A stretch of 64,000 bases of DNA. It comes from Irpex lacteus. Taxonomy: Eukaryota; Basidiomycota; Agaricomycetes; Polyporales; Irpicaceae. Each line of letters begins with the position of its first letter. Positions within the stretch are counted from its first letter, which is position 1. Of this stretch, positions 32,985-43,990 are shown one piece after another. Under the pieces are notes generated by a model, which saw only the letters and a program-made list of their open reading frames with translations, was not told where the DNA came from and did no database searches. A program made the translations under genes and the position numbers. The stretch lies in NCBI GenBank assembly GCA_001986395.2, contig MQVO02000001.1, positions 1,302,001 to 1,366,000 on the forward strand, given 5' to 3'.

Positions 32985-34446
32985 ATGTCCTTCGCCTCGC
33001 CATCCAAGCGTTCCAGGTCCCCATCGTCTGTCTCTGACGTCCCTGATACGCCCACGAAACGGAAGAGAGTCGATCAAGAGATCGAAGAGATGCTGCAAGT
33101 GCCCGAGGAGGCTTCAGGCTCGGGATCTGTGAGGGATGGAAGGGAGGAAAGACCACAGTTGGTGGTGAGGGACGATACGTATTATATGCAGGATGGGAGT
33201 TGTATCTTGCAGGTTGAGAATACGTTGTTTAACGTGCGTACGTGATGGACTTTGGGCTATCGAGCGCGGACTTATCAGCGCGATGTGTGCAGGTACATAG
33301 GACGTTATTGTCGAAAGACTCGTCACTCTTCAGTAGCATGTTTGAGCTGCCTCAGGGTGACCAAGAGGTCGATGGCAGTTCTGATAGCTGCCCGATATAC
33401 CTCAATGGCGAGAGCGTAGCCGAGTTCAAGAACTTTCTGTGGGTTCTATACGCACTGTACGTCTTCTACCCAATGTGTACATGTTATCGCTTGTATTTAC
33501 ATGCACACGCAGACCACACGAGCTCTCTCTCGTTACAACACCGCAGATCGACCTGGAGCGACTAAACCGATTAATCGACGTCGCCCGAGTGTCCTTCAAG
33601 TACCACTTCAAATCCATCGAAACATGGGCTCTGGACGTGATAACCGAGCACGTCAACAGGAAGACTCCATCGCCTATATTCTCACTCCCCACAATGCCCA
33701 ATATCCTCTCTAGCTCTATAACAGCCACCTCCATCGCGTCCACCACAATGACCAACCAGGCGTCCACCGTCACGAACCCGCAAGCGATAGCATCTAACGG
33801 TGCGCTCGTGTCGCGGCTCATGCGGCTGGCGCAGCTGTGCGGGCACGAGCGACTCCTCAGCACGATGATAACGGTGCTGAGACAGCTCATGAGCTTCTCC
33901 ATCCAGTACGCCCACCTCGCGATGACGCTCGCGGACGAGCTGGACCTCCGCTCGCTGCGGGGTATCGCGTACTTTGAGGTCATGCAGAAGTCCAATGCGG
34001 TCGTCGCGAGAGGCCCATCGACACCTGGCGAAGGCGAGGACGCGATGATCGACGCGGAAGGTCGTCTGATCGTCTCGCATGAGCAGAAGCTGCGTTTGCT
34101 CACGGGTTATTATCGTCTCAGTATGGTATGGGAACGTCTGCGGTCTACGCCGTTGCCGTTGGAGCACTCGGCGGCGTGTGGGGCGACGTGGCACCAGCAT
34201 GGGTGTACGCAGTGTTGGTTGGAGTTTTGGAAGGAGAAGACGAAGAGCGAGACGGTGTTGCAGCAGGGGCTTGCGGATGTTCTCGGGAGGTTGAGAGCAG
34301 TTGCGAAGGAGTTTGGGAGGTGGGGATCGGCGACTTATATGCACACGGACTGTCGAGCTATTGCGAGGAAGATGATACAGGATAAGATTAAGCAGGTGGA
34401 AGATAGTCTGGCGGATTATTTTGTTGACGAGACTTTCTCGCCGTAG
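32985..34446 (+). CDS. BTB/POZ-domain protein
   Basis: Three exons, about 445 residues. The N-terminus (MSFASPSKRSRSPSSVSDVP, then PTKRKRVDQE) is Ser/Arg/Lys-rich, a possible nuclear signal. The BTB fold starts at RDDTYYMQDGSCILQVENTL and runs VHRTLLSKDSSLFSSMFELP, NGESVAEFKNFLWVLYAL. Then comes the all-helical extension (LIDVARVSFKYHFKSIETWA, MRLAQLCGHERLLSTMI) common to agaricomycete BTB proteins. A Ser/Thr-rich insert (LSSSITATSIASTTMTNQAS) interrupts this helical part. A late segment is Cys/His-rich (HSAACGATWHQHGCTQCWLE) and could bind metal. BTB proteins form dimers and often serve as Cul3 adaptors. The partner here is not known. Confidence 0.85.
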
Positions 34447-34571
34447 GCTTTCTGGTGGTTCTGCATGAATGGACTTTGCGGGAGTGCATGTGCGATGTTG
34501 TATCATTATTCCTGTACATATACCAAATACAAACTTACTATAGTACATGGGTGATTAAGCCTACATATGAA

Positions 34572-35308
34572 TCATGGTCTGCGGGTATTCGTGCGCAACC
34601 TAGTCGATCGTCGTCCAGGGGTGCTCGTCATCATCGGGTTCATGTCTGTGTTAGGACCTAGGTCAAGGAATGCAGGCAAGGGGGGTGGGCCCATTGGTTC
34701 TATTGGAGGGAAAGATGGAGGGTCAAAACTGAGATCGGCTGCAGATGGTAGACCTCCATTCATCATGATGGGTGTGTATGGAGGTTGTGGATCATTTCTG
34801 GCGTCGCTGGAGGAGGGCTCGTTCGCAGCAGAGCTTGGTGAAAGGTTCATCATGCTACGCATAATGGAATCAATGTCCCCTGAGGGAGCCTGCCTCTGGT
34901 CTGTGATGGCAAGCGACCCTCGCATGAGCCTCTGCTCAAATAGCTCGTCGTCTTTCACTCGCTTGACCGCGCTCCGAAGAAGCTCCAGAACGGCCATATG
35001 CATCTCTGTTCCGATATATGTTCAGTATACGGCGGCACTCGAGAAGAGTTGCGTCGCTCACGGGCTTCTTGCGCTGCATCCTTTGGCTTTGGAAGTAGAG
35101 GATCTCGCCACGACCAGGCTTCGGTGATCCAGGGGTGGTTGAGCTTGAGTTTCTTGACAAAGTCATCCTCGGTCATGAACTCTTCTGCCTGCGTCGATTC
35201 GTCTGGTGGGTACTCGGTGCCTATTGAGCTCGATGGCGAGGGGGCCCTTAGCACGGGCGGGGCATAGGCGGGATCGCCGCTGTGGATGTACGGTGCACCC
35301 TGGGGCAT
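34572..35308 (-). CDS. Unknown protein, Pro/Met-rich C-terminus
   Basis: Two exons joined through a 70-bp intron (donor C|GTGAGC after AQEA, acceptor ACAG|AG before ATGCATATGG) give about 220 residues. The N-terminal part (MPQGAPYIHSGDPAYAPP) is low complexity. The middle holds FMTEDDFVKKLKLNHPWITE, AWSWRDPLLPKPKDAAQEAQ, MAVLELLRSAVKRVKDDELFEQ, which reads as helical. The C-terminus is rich in Pro, Ser and Met and ends in a basic patch (PGRRSTRLRTNTRRP). I do not recognise a family. The gene is divergent from the ribonucleotide reductase gene, with 280 bp between ATGs. Another in-frame Met lies upstream at 35380, so the start is uncertain. Confidence 0.7.
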
Positions 35309-35426
35309 CGCCGTGTGCTTACAGAGATAATATTTAGTATTTTGCATTATTACTCTGAAATAATGGCTTACAAGAGTCACTGGGCACGGTGGTAGCTGAC
35401 AAAGCTTGGCAGATGCGTCAAACGCG

Positions 35427-35490
35427 ACGCGTACAGTGGGTGTTTAACTTTCCCACGCTCGCGTGCTGCTTAAATAATGTCTAGACGCGT
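35427..35490 (+). promoter_or_regulatory. Two MluI cell-cycle boxes upstream of RNR1
   Basis: ACGCGT occurs at 35427-35432 and 35485-35490, 162 and 104 bp before the RNR1 start. In fungi this is the binding site of the MBF (Mbp1/Swi6-type) factor that drives G1/S transcription of ribonucleotide reductase. Four further copies lie in the first introns (35704, 35714, 35789, 35927). Confidence 0.65.
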
Positions 35491-35588
35491 GAGTTTCCTC
35501 TTCACCTGCAACCTCCACCTCTCCCCCTTCCTCCCCACCCCCTCCTGCGTCGCCGTCCTTCACTGTATCTCTTACAACATACATAACG

Positions 35589-38500
35589 ATGGCTTATGTT
35601 TACAAGCGAGGTGAGTTACTGTTTTCGAAAGGTCTAAAGACATCGCTGACGGTTTTGTGCGCGTGTTTTTGCTGGACGCGACAGACGGGTGAGTTGCTTA
35701 ATTACGCGTCGCAACGCGTCCGAAAAGTTGTCTAACAGTGTCCCTACTTGCTCAACAGTCGAAAGGAGCGCGTCCAGTTCGATAAGGTACGCGTCTTCAT
35801 CGATGTCGCACCGTCGCCTCGTGGCTAACAGAGCATGATGCGTATCAGATCACTGCGCGTATACATAAGCTTTGCTATGGTCTGGATACCGACTATGTTG
35901 ACCCAATAGCGTATGCATAGTCCCATACGCGTTTGTTATGGCTTAGTCATGTGTCCCTCTCTATAGCATCGCGCAGAAGGTTATTATGGGCGTATACCAA
36001 GGAGTGACGACGGTCGAGCTTGATGTGAGTACTATTACTCTTGTGCAACCGCTGGTAGCTCACGTGTTCTTAGAACCTCGCCGCTGAGACCGCCGCGTAC
36101 CTCACCACCAAACATCCTGATTACGCCATCCTCGCTGCTCGTATCGCTGTTTCTAATCTCCACAAGGAGACGAAGAAGAACTTTTCTGCCGTGATCAAGG
36201 ATTTGTATGAATATGGTGCGTGTGGTAGCTTCGTTGTCTTGAGTGGCTAACTTAGATATCTGCAGTAAACCCAAAGAATGGCAAGGCTGCAGGCATGATC
36301 GCCCAGGACGTCTACGAGATTGTCATGGCGAACGCAGAGAAGCTTGACTCTGCTATCATCTACAACCGTGACTTCAGCTACAACTTGTTCGTAATTCTCG
36401 CCGTCTTCACGGATGTCTTCACTGATAACTCCCGGTAGCTTCGGATTCAAGACTCTCGAGCGCTCATACCTCCTCAAGATCAATGGTCGAACAGCGGAGA
36501 GGCCACAGCACATGCTCATGCGTGTCGCTATCGGTATCCACAAGAACGACATTGACCGTGCCATTGAGACCTACAATCTCATGTCCGAGCGTTACTTCAC
36601 TCATGCGTCACCTACCCTCTTCAACGCCGGCACCCCTCATCCTCAACTCAGCTCGTGTTTCTTGGTATGCATGAAGGACGACTCCATAGAGGGCATCTAT
36701 GACACTTTGAAGAACTGTGCCATGATCAGTAAGACTGCCGGAGGTATTGGCCTCAACATCCACAACATTCGTGCTACTGGGTACGTACCTCGCTATGTTT
36801 TCGCGATGTCTCCTCATAATTCCCAATATAGATCGTACATTGCCGGTACGAACGGTTTCTCGAACGGTATTGTGCCCATGCTCCGTGCATACGATGCAAC
36901 TGCTCGTTACGTTGACCAAGGAGGCAACAAGCGACCCGGTGCCTTCGCCATCTATCTTGAGCCATGGCACTCGGACGTGTTCGAGTTCATTGACCTCCGT
37001 AAGAACCATGGTAAGGAAGAGGTCCGCGCTCGTGACCTTTTCTACGCTTTGTGGATTCCCGATCTCTTGTAAGTGTCCGGCATTGACCATGATGCTCCAC
37101 ATTCTAACAGCTTGTATTTGTATAGCATGAAGCGCGTCGAGTCGAATGGTCAGTGGTCGCTCTTCTGCCCGAATGAGGCTCCTGGTCTTCATGAAGTTTG
37201 GGGTGAGGAATTTGAGGAACTCTACGAAAAGTACGAGAAGGAGGGCCGTGCACGCAAGACTATTGAGGCTCAGAAGCTCTGGTACGCTATCTTGGAGGCC
37301 CAAATTGAGACTGGTGGTCCCTTCATGCTGTACAAGGACGCTTGCAACCGTGAGCGTTATATCCCTTATTCATTGCCATACGTATTAACTGTTGCTCCCA
37401 GGGAAATCAAACCAGCAGAACCTTGGTACTATCAAGTCATCGAACCTGTGTACTGAGATTGTCGAGTATTCGTCTCCTGACGAGACCGCCGTCTGCAACC
37501 TCGCCTCCATCGCCCTCCCTTCTTTCATCGAGAATGGGGTCTACAACTTCAAGAAGTTGCATGACGTTGCCAAGGTTGTCGCGTTCAACCTCAACCGCAT
37601 CATCGACGTCAACTACTACCCCATCCCTGAAGCACGTCGCTCGAACATGCGTCACCGCCCCATCGGTGTCGGTGTGCAAGGTCTCGCGGATGCTTTCATG
37701 GCTCTGCGCATGCCCTTCGACTCGCCTGAAGCACGCGTCCTTAACCAGCAGATCTTCGAGACCATCTACCACGCAGCCGTTGAGGCCAGTAGCGACATGG
37801 CTGAGATCGATGGGCCCTACGAGACGTACGAGGGAAGCCCTGCAAGCAAGGGTCAGCTTCAGTACGACTTGTGGGGTGTAACTCCTTCCGACCTCTGGGA
37901 CTGGGCCTCGCTCAAGGAGAAGGTGGCGCGCACTGGTCTCAGGAACTCCCTTCTCCTTGCTCCCATGCCTACCGCCTCTACGAGCCAGATCCTCGGTAAC
38001 AACGAATGTTTCGAGCCTTACACCAGCAACATCTACACCCGTCGCGTTCTCGCCGGCGAGTTCCAGGTTGTCTGCCCTTGGCTGCTTCGCGAGCTCGTCG
38101 ACCTGAAGCTCTGGGATGACCAGATGAAGAACATGATCATCGCCAACAACGGGTCTATCCAGAGCATCTACGGCATCCCCGACGACGTCAAGGCGATCTA
38201 CAAGACAGTCTGGGAGATCAGCCAGAAGAAGGTCCTCGACCTCGCTGCCGACCGTGGTGCCTTCATTTGCCAGAGTCAGAGCTTGAACGTCCACTTGCAG
38301 TCCCCCAGTGTTGGTCAACTCACGAGCATGCACTTCTACGGATGGAAGAAGGGCTTGAAGACGGGCATGTACTACTTGCGTACGAGGCCAGCCGCTCAAG
38401 CTATCCAGTTCACCGTCGACCAGGCCATGCTCAAGGAGTCGCAGAAGGTCAGGGAGACCAAGCCGAATGGTGTCACTGCGAAGCCACGCGTGAATGGCCT

Positions 38501-38813
38501 TCCCACACCTACCACAGCACCCTCCACTCCCGTCAAGGCTCTTGCCTCCGCTGACCCATTCGCACCGACGCCCATCAAGCAGGAGCCAGTCACGCCGACC
38601 GTCCCTGCCGCCAAAGAGACTGTCGAGGACGACCTCCAGACAGTGATCCAGAAACTTGAGATTTATGCTCTCGACGACAAGCAGATGGCCGCGGCGAAGA
38701 AGGATCGCGAGTTTGCGGCTGCTCTCCTCAGGCAGAAGGAGAAGGAGTTCGAGCAGGAGAAGTTGCTCTGCTCGCTCGAGAACCCCGAGTCTTGCGTCAT
38801 GTGCTCTGGCTGA
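35589..38813 (+). CDS. RNR1: Ribonucleoside-diphosphate reductase large subunit
   Basis: Class Ia large subunit, roughly 890 residues, which reduces ribonucleoside diphosphates to deoxy forms in the cytosol. The N-terminal ATP-cone reads [19 protein letters not shown]. Catalytic features include LSSCFLVCM (first redox Cys), AICNLAS-like [23 protein letters not shown] (active-site NxCxE), and [19 protein letters not shown]. The C-terminal swinging arm ends SCVMCSG, with the CxxC pair that reduces the active site. A Pro/Thr-rich linker of about 100 residues precedes it. Exon 1 is 22 nt (35589-35610) and exon 2 only 4 nt (35685-35688, ACGG). Without the latter, the D-G-R residues and the frame are lost. 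The last exon is over 1.4 kb and intronless. Two MluI boxes lie upstream. Confidence 0.96.
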
Positions 38814-39088
38814 GTTGCCCTCAGGCTTGTCGCTGTCATTGCCACCCCATTCTTGTTTCGCTGTACGCATCACTGTCATTTTGTTCATTGCATGTTTTCG
38901 TGTCTTTGTTGTCTCTCTCACTCTTACCGGCATTGTATCTGTCTGTCTGTTCTGTGCATCTTTCGTTGTCAATCTTCTGTATCATCCACATGCCTACGTC
39001 TCCGTGTATTAGAATCTCGTCATAGTAATTCATAAATCCTTGCATATCCCCGGTCTTGAGTCTACTCCTTGGTCTCGGTCCTGTGTTT
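38814..39088. other. RNR1 3' flank
   Basis: About 275 bp, T- and C-rich, consistent with the RNR1 3' UTR and terminator region. No gene seen. Confidence 0.5.
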
Positions 39089-39756
39089 CAAGAGTCACAA
39101 ATCACCACGACCCGTCACAGATAGTCACAGCGGCCTCTGTTAATGAACGCGACACGACCCTGACAGCTTCGACGACCTCCGTATCGTGGACTCAGTGCTT
39201 GCCCTACTCGATAAGCACTCTGTGGCGCAATTCTTATGGTAGGTAAAAGGGGAATGCTCGTAGCCTCCTTGTACTCAGGACGGAAAACCTCTCCCCATTC
39301 CGATACGCAGTGGGCCTCATCAAAGACAGTCCGCTGAACCTTTGAGACGAATGTTTTGCACGGCCCAATTTGCTGACTTACTCTTGAATTACAGGACATC
39401 AAACGGTTGAAGTACCGGGTCATCATAATCAGTCCTGACACTATGATGAAGCGGGGCGGTGGATGTCAGTCAGTTCTATGGCCGTGCAAAACATTCGTCT
39501 CAAAGGTTCAGCGGACTGTCTTTGATGAGGCCCACTGCGTATCGGAATGGGGAGAGGTTTTCCGTCCTGAGTACAAGGAGGCTACGAGCATTCCCCTTTT
39601 ACCTACCATAAGAATTGCGCCACAGAGTGCTTATCGAGTAGGGCAAGCACTGAGTCCACGATACGGAGGTCGTCGAAGCTGTCAGGGTCGTGTCGCGTTC
39701 ATTAACAGAGGCCGCTGTGACTATCTGTGACGGGTCGTGGTGATTTGTGACTCTTG
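39089..39756. repeat. Perfect 277-bp inverted repeat with 114-bp loop
   Basis: Positions 39089-39365 are the exact reverse complement of 39480-39756. I compared all 277 positions and found no mismatch. The loop is 39366-39479. Outside the arms the sequence stops matching at once on both sides. The loop and right arm together carry a helicase-like coding frame, described separately, and the left arm is its inverted copy. Either strand would fold into a long hairpin when transcribed. Confidence 0.95.
39392..39730 (+). pseudogene. Fragment of RecQ/DEAH-type helicase inside the inverted repeat
   Basis: After a splice-acceptor-like TTGAATTACAG the frame reads DIKRLKYRVIIISPDTMMKR and then FVSKVQRTVFDEAHCVSEWG and FRPEYKEATSI, ending at 39730. 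VFDEAHCVSEWG is motif II of RecQ-family helicases (DEAH) with its typical following residues. Motifs I, III and IV-VI are absent, and the reading after EATSI no longer resembles a helicase. This is therefore a gene fragment, not a working enzyme. Copies of RecQ-like helicases are common in fungal subtelomeres and in mobile elements, so a transposed or duplicated origin is plausible. Confidence 0.75.
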
Positions 39757-40450
39757 CCTAAAATCGTAGCGTGCGAATTGCTTACCAAGAAAGACGCGCA
39801 TGTTGTTTGCCAGCCTCCCTGGCGTCGTCGATAATGAGTTAAGGTTTGAACTGGGATTGAATATATGTCGGCGCTGTAAATACATAGTGGTACCATCAGT
39901 CGGAATACCAAAATCACGGAGAGTTCCGATCATCTCAAAGCATGTAATACGTCTACTGAGACTTAGAATAACCCGACGTCTGAGACTGACGACGCCAGGG
40001 AGTGCTGGGTAGGAGCCTGGCTTCCTTGCTGGACGGGTTGACGTCTAAAATGTAAGATTAAGTAGTAAGAACTGCTAAGGTTTCGCCGATGGGCCTAAAG
40101 TTCACCGGCTTCACTTCAATTTCGGAGCATGAGCACTTAATTGAGTAGCGGTATATATAGTAGTAGGACTTACGATGGATGATTGTCACGGGTTGCAATA
40201 GGCACATCACTGTACTCGTCTAACTGAGAAACACAGAAACGTGGTCTTCTGGCAATTGCTTCAAGTTGTACCAGTTCGACAAATGCTTTATTGACTTATA
40301 GATAATACACATCATGCCAATGGCGAGGTACAAAACAACAAAAGACCAAGATGAGTGTATATGCGATATGTGATGAGACAATGCGAGACAATTTTGAAGA
40401 TATGTAGTATGATAGATGTAAAATGGGAAAGTCCATGAGAAGAGGAGGCA
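39757..40450. other. Intergenic, possible decayed element
   Basis: About 690 bp. A 70-codon minus-strand frame (39721-39933) reads GTLRDFGIPTDGTTMYLQRR and STTPGRLANNMRVFLGKQF, which looks protein-like but I cannot place it. It may belong to the same decayed element as the helicase fragment. The rest holds only the 3' flank of the casein-kinase-like gene. Confidence 0.35.
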
Positions 40451-42879
40451 TCACGACAACGCCCGTGCCCTATCCGCAAGAGCATCAAGGAACGCGACAG
40501 AGTCTTTCGTGATCGTCCTATTCTTGCTCTTATCGATAGTCGCGCCGAACTCCAAAGTCAGCTTCGCGAGATCCTTGTTCCCCTTCGCCTTCAGCACGTC
40601 CCTCTTCAGCGTGAGCATCTTCATCGTCTTCTCCTTCCTCGCCACGCCCTCAGGCACGTTGTTCTCCGATTGGGAACTCAGATGCTGCTTGCGCGAGCTC
40701 CGTATAGGGACGACGTACACCGACGGGTCTGCGAGTTGCTTGTACACCGCGTCGAGGAAGGCGAAACCTTCTTTCGTCAACGTGCGTGAACGACTCGAGT
40801 CGAGCAGCTCCACAAAGTCGCGGATGACGCGTGCGAGAGCAACGTTGTCTGTCGTGTCCTGCACGCGTCGCGTGAGCTGTATCAGTTGGACCGCCTTCGT
40901 GAGCCGCATGACACCCTTCTTCTGGCCCTCCGACCCGCCTTCCTCGTCGTCGCTGATTTCGTACACGATGTGGTCGTCTGATGGTGCTGGTGCGGCCTTC
41001 TTCGCGGGACGTTCCGGTTTGGCAGGGGCAGCAGCTGGAGGAGGGACGTTGTGGTCTCGCCTTCCAAGGACGAGACGATCGTTTATGTCCATCTTCATCA
41101 AGTCGTGCATGAGCTTGTCAACGTCCAGGTTGCTCTTTGCAGGCTTGGCCTTTGCTGTAGCGTGGGCATAGCGCTATGAGAGGAATAAAGTTAAGCAGAG
41201 CATGTGAGGAAGATGACACGTGGTTCGCTTACAACTGGTTTTGGTGGAGGCCAGAAAAGGTCGTCACCGGCGGGGAAGCCTTCGTCGTTCGCGAGCTCCC
41301 TAAAGTGCTCGTACCAATCATCATAGTCCGGGCGTTCAGCAAACTTGAGTCTTCTGCAGTACCGAAGAAAGTCCTCGAATTCGACCGGGAGACCACGACA
41401 CAGGTCTTCCGGCCGTGTGTTCGCTTTTTCGCGCTTGAGGATGTCATGCGCCTCCTCCGTCTTTGGAACCCCATTTCGTGTCCAGCTGAGGCCTCCGGGC
41501 GTGAGCAGGTGGATGAGCATCAGAGCGAGGGCTTCCATGTCATCCCGTCTAGACGGAACTTAGAATGGTGCCATGTCAGCGAAGGAGACAGAAACAAAAA
41601 GACATTCAGATCGTCACCTCTCCCCTTGCAGTGAACCGCTACCGAGGAGAACCAGTAGTTGCCAATGAAGTCTCGTTTTCGTCTGCTGTCTGGGATGTGC
41701 TGGCCCGTGCGCTGGTCTATGTATATCTTGGAAAAGCCGAAGTCGATCATATATATCAACTTCTCGTTCGGTGGCAGACCAATCACGCAGTTGCCCAATT
41801 GTATGTCGCGGTGCAATACTCCTCGATTGTGCATGGTCTCCAGCCTCCGGATCTGCAGCGCGCATAGTGAGCAAGGGCGCTTTCATGTGAGGGGCCATTG
41901 GTACTGACTACTTGCATGGCGATACAGCAGACGCTACGCAGGTCCATCACTTTCTTGCTCGATTGGCGATACAAATTATCAAGACTTGACCCCAGTAAGT
42001 TAATCACGAGGTAGTCGAATTGGCCTTCTACACCTTGTCCGTACAGTATGGGCATCCCTCGACCACCCTGTAGCAATGGATAGAAGCTGCGTTCATAGCG
42101 ATTGGTAGGACACTCGTGATCCCGCAACTGAAGCTTCAGTGCAGCGATTTGGCCAGTGTGGATGTGATGGGCTTTGTAAATAGAACCTAGAAGTATGTCA
42201 CCAAATTAGCCATGCGCGATACTCGCAATAATCACAAGGTTCGTAAATGAAAATTTGCTGCCATCATTAGCTGCCAAGTTACAACAGCCGTTTTGAGACC
42301 GAGAGGCAAGTAACGTCAAGTCCTCGTGGATCGCAGACTACAGATCAGAATTGAAGCTGCCAGTGTTCGCTTCAGCGTAGACCGATCAAGTCTTCCGCAC
42401 TTTTCGCAAGAGCGTACAGTGGAGGAGTGATTCGTGAGAAGTGATCAGGTGGTGAATCGCAAGGCACAATAGGCCATGCACCCGCATTGAACAACGCAGA
42501 AGAAGGGCAGTTCGCCTTCGTAGTAAGGTTTCAGCGCATGGTACCCGTTACACATGACCAAAGCCAACATTGATTTATCAAGGCCCAGGAGCAGGGCTGA
42601 GACAAGCGATTCGGCGAGATTATCGAAATCCCGTCATCGACCCGTTACCGTCAAGTTTGACAATTCCGAGGATCGCAACGAATACACGGGCGCATGCGTT
42701 CTGCTGTCCTTGGGCGCGATGCCGACTGGTAGACATGTGTTTTGTCGACCCCAGGTCGACTGATCTGACAAATTCTGGACGGGAGTAGATGGGTCAAGGT
42801 AGTACTTGCCTGAGTAACCAGAGCCGAGCCGTTCTCCCAGCCACCACCCGCCGATAACTTGGGGGTGCTCTTGTGCCAT
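40451..42879 (-). CDS. Casein kinase 1-like protein with altered catalytic loop
   Basis: The kinase part shows the CK1 pattern: LGERLGSGYSGSIYKAHHIH (glycine loop), IAALKLQ (ATP-binding Lys), YLVINLLGSSLDNL, HNRGVLHRDIQLGN (catalytic loop), YMIDFGFSK (metal-binding DFG), and RRDDMEALALMLIHLL. The loop has Gln in place of the Lys of HRDxKxxN, so activity is doubtful. The C-terminal about 220 residues contain an acidic stretch (YEISDDEEGGSEG) and two copies of a helical repeat (around SRTLTKEGFAFLDAV and NRTITKDSVAFLDAL). Exon 1 is 42879-42810. It is followed by a 623-bp intron (42809-42187) beginning GC (G|GCAAGT), far longer than others here. The join into GSIYKAHH is exact in phase. CK1 kinases act in vesicle traffic, Wnt-like and DNA-repair signalling, but this divergent member cannot be assigned. 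Confidence 0.85.
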
Positions 42880-43099
42880 CAGGGCCCAACAGAAGTGTTG
42901 CAGATGTGCAGTGCAGATTTGTTTGTACCGCTGCTGGCGATATGCTAGATCTGCGATTTAAGGGAGAGCCAGATTGAAACCAGGAATAGGGCAAGCGCAG
43001 AATCTTTCACAGCCTAAACAAGACGACTGTTTCGCATTCCCAATCTGGGTGGTTGTTTGTGGGTATCCGAGAGTAGAAGGTGGTGGTTGGGAGTCAAGC

Positions 43100-43185
43100 T
43101 GCAACTCGAGCCAGGCTGGATTCGAACCACCGCCATAACGCGACTCGCTTTACGCGCTGGGGTACGATCACGTGGAGGCCATGTC
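43100..43185 (-). repeat. tRNA-like / SINE-like segment (box A and box B)
   Basis: On the minus strand, CCCCAGCGCGTAAAGCG (43162-43146) resembles a Pol III box A and GGTTCGAATCC (43128-43118) is a perfect box B, 34 nt apart from start to start. Acceptor and anticodon stems cannot be closed, so it is not a working tRNA. A decayed tRNA or a tRNA-derived SINE head is the best explanation. Confidence 0.4.
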
Positions 43186-43983
43186 CCGATTTGGGCGGCT
43201 CAAGCGAGTCTCGGCTCGATCCGAGCGCAAGCTCAAAACGGCAGCAACGCAGATGGTTGCGGGTTGCTACGACGCCGCAGACAATGTATCGCAGCTTGCT
43301 TTATTCTCTGCCACAAAGTTTAAACCTTGCCTTGAAATTATCTGCGCCTCTGTAGTGGAATGTCTGAGCTCGCTAAGGGTATGTTCTAGGCAGCGTCATA
43401 TGTTGGAAATATTGGCGCAATTGGGTATGTCTGTGGTGCGGCTGGCTCACTTATTGGCTCCTGACCCACCTGCTCTTACCAGGCGATTCTTCTCGCTCGC
43501 ACCGCATGACTCTGCGCACCAAGAATGAACAGCTATGGTTGGCTCCATAGCAACGTATCAGGCCATGTACCTGCACATTCGCCGCCCACAATTCCTCCGA
43601 ATGCCATGATGCTTCGACGCAGCCTTCGCCCACGCCGACAACAAACCCGGTCTAGACATACATGTGCGGCTGACAAGTCTTTCTTCTGATTCCACTGACA
43701 CACTTGTACCGTCGACTCTACTCAAGCTCACTGACTGGGGTTGCACGCATGACCCTGAGTGCACATGGGAGGCCTCGTACATCCTCCGTCAGACATTCAA
43801 CCATTGTTCCACCTGACAATCGACTCATGCGGAACACTTGTTGACTCTGCCGAGATCTTTTTTGTGGATAGAGTGGTGCCGACATCAACAGGCAAAAGAC
43901 CCTGCCGCATGTACGATACCATCTTCCATAAACGAGGAACACCGAGAGCGCGGTCCGTGCCTATTCCTCTATCAACGGACTGC

Positions 43984-43990
43984 TATAAAA
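43984..43990 (+). promoter_or_regulatory. TATA box of the GH30 gene
   Basis: TATAAAA, 78 bp upstream of the ATG at 44062, at the usual distance for inducible secreted-enzyme genes of basidiomycetes. Confidence 0.6.

Noticed and set aside
37437..38972. 511-codon antisense open frame across RNR1
   Set aside because: It mirrors the codon bias of the RNR1 last exon, has no recognisable domain, and lies entirely opposite a strongly conserved gene.
39115..39441. Minus-strand helicase gene in the left arm
   Set aside because: It is simply the inverted copy of the right arm; the ends of the frame reflect the palindrome, not a second gene.
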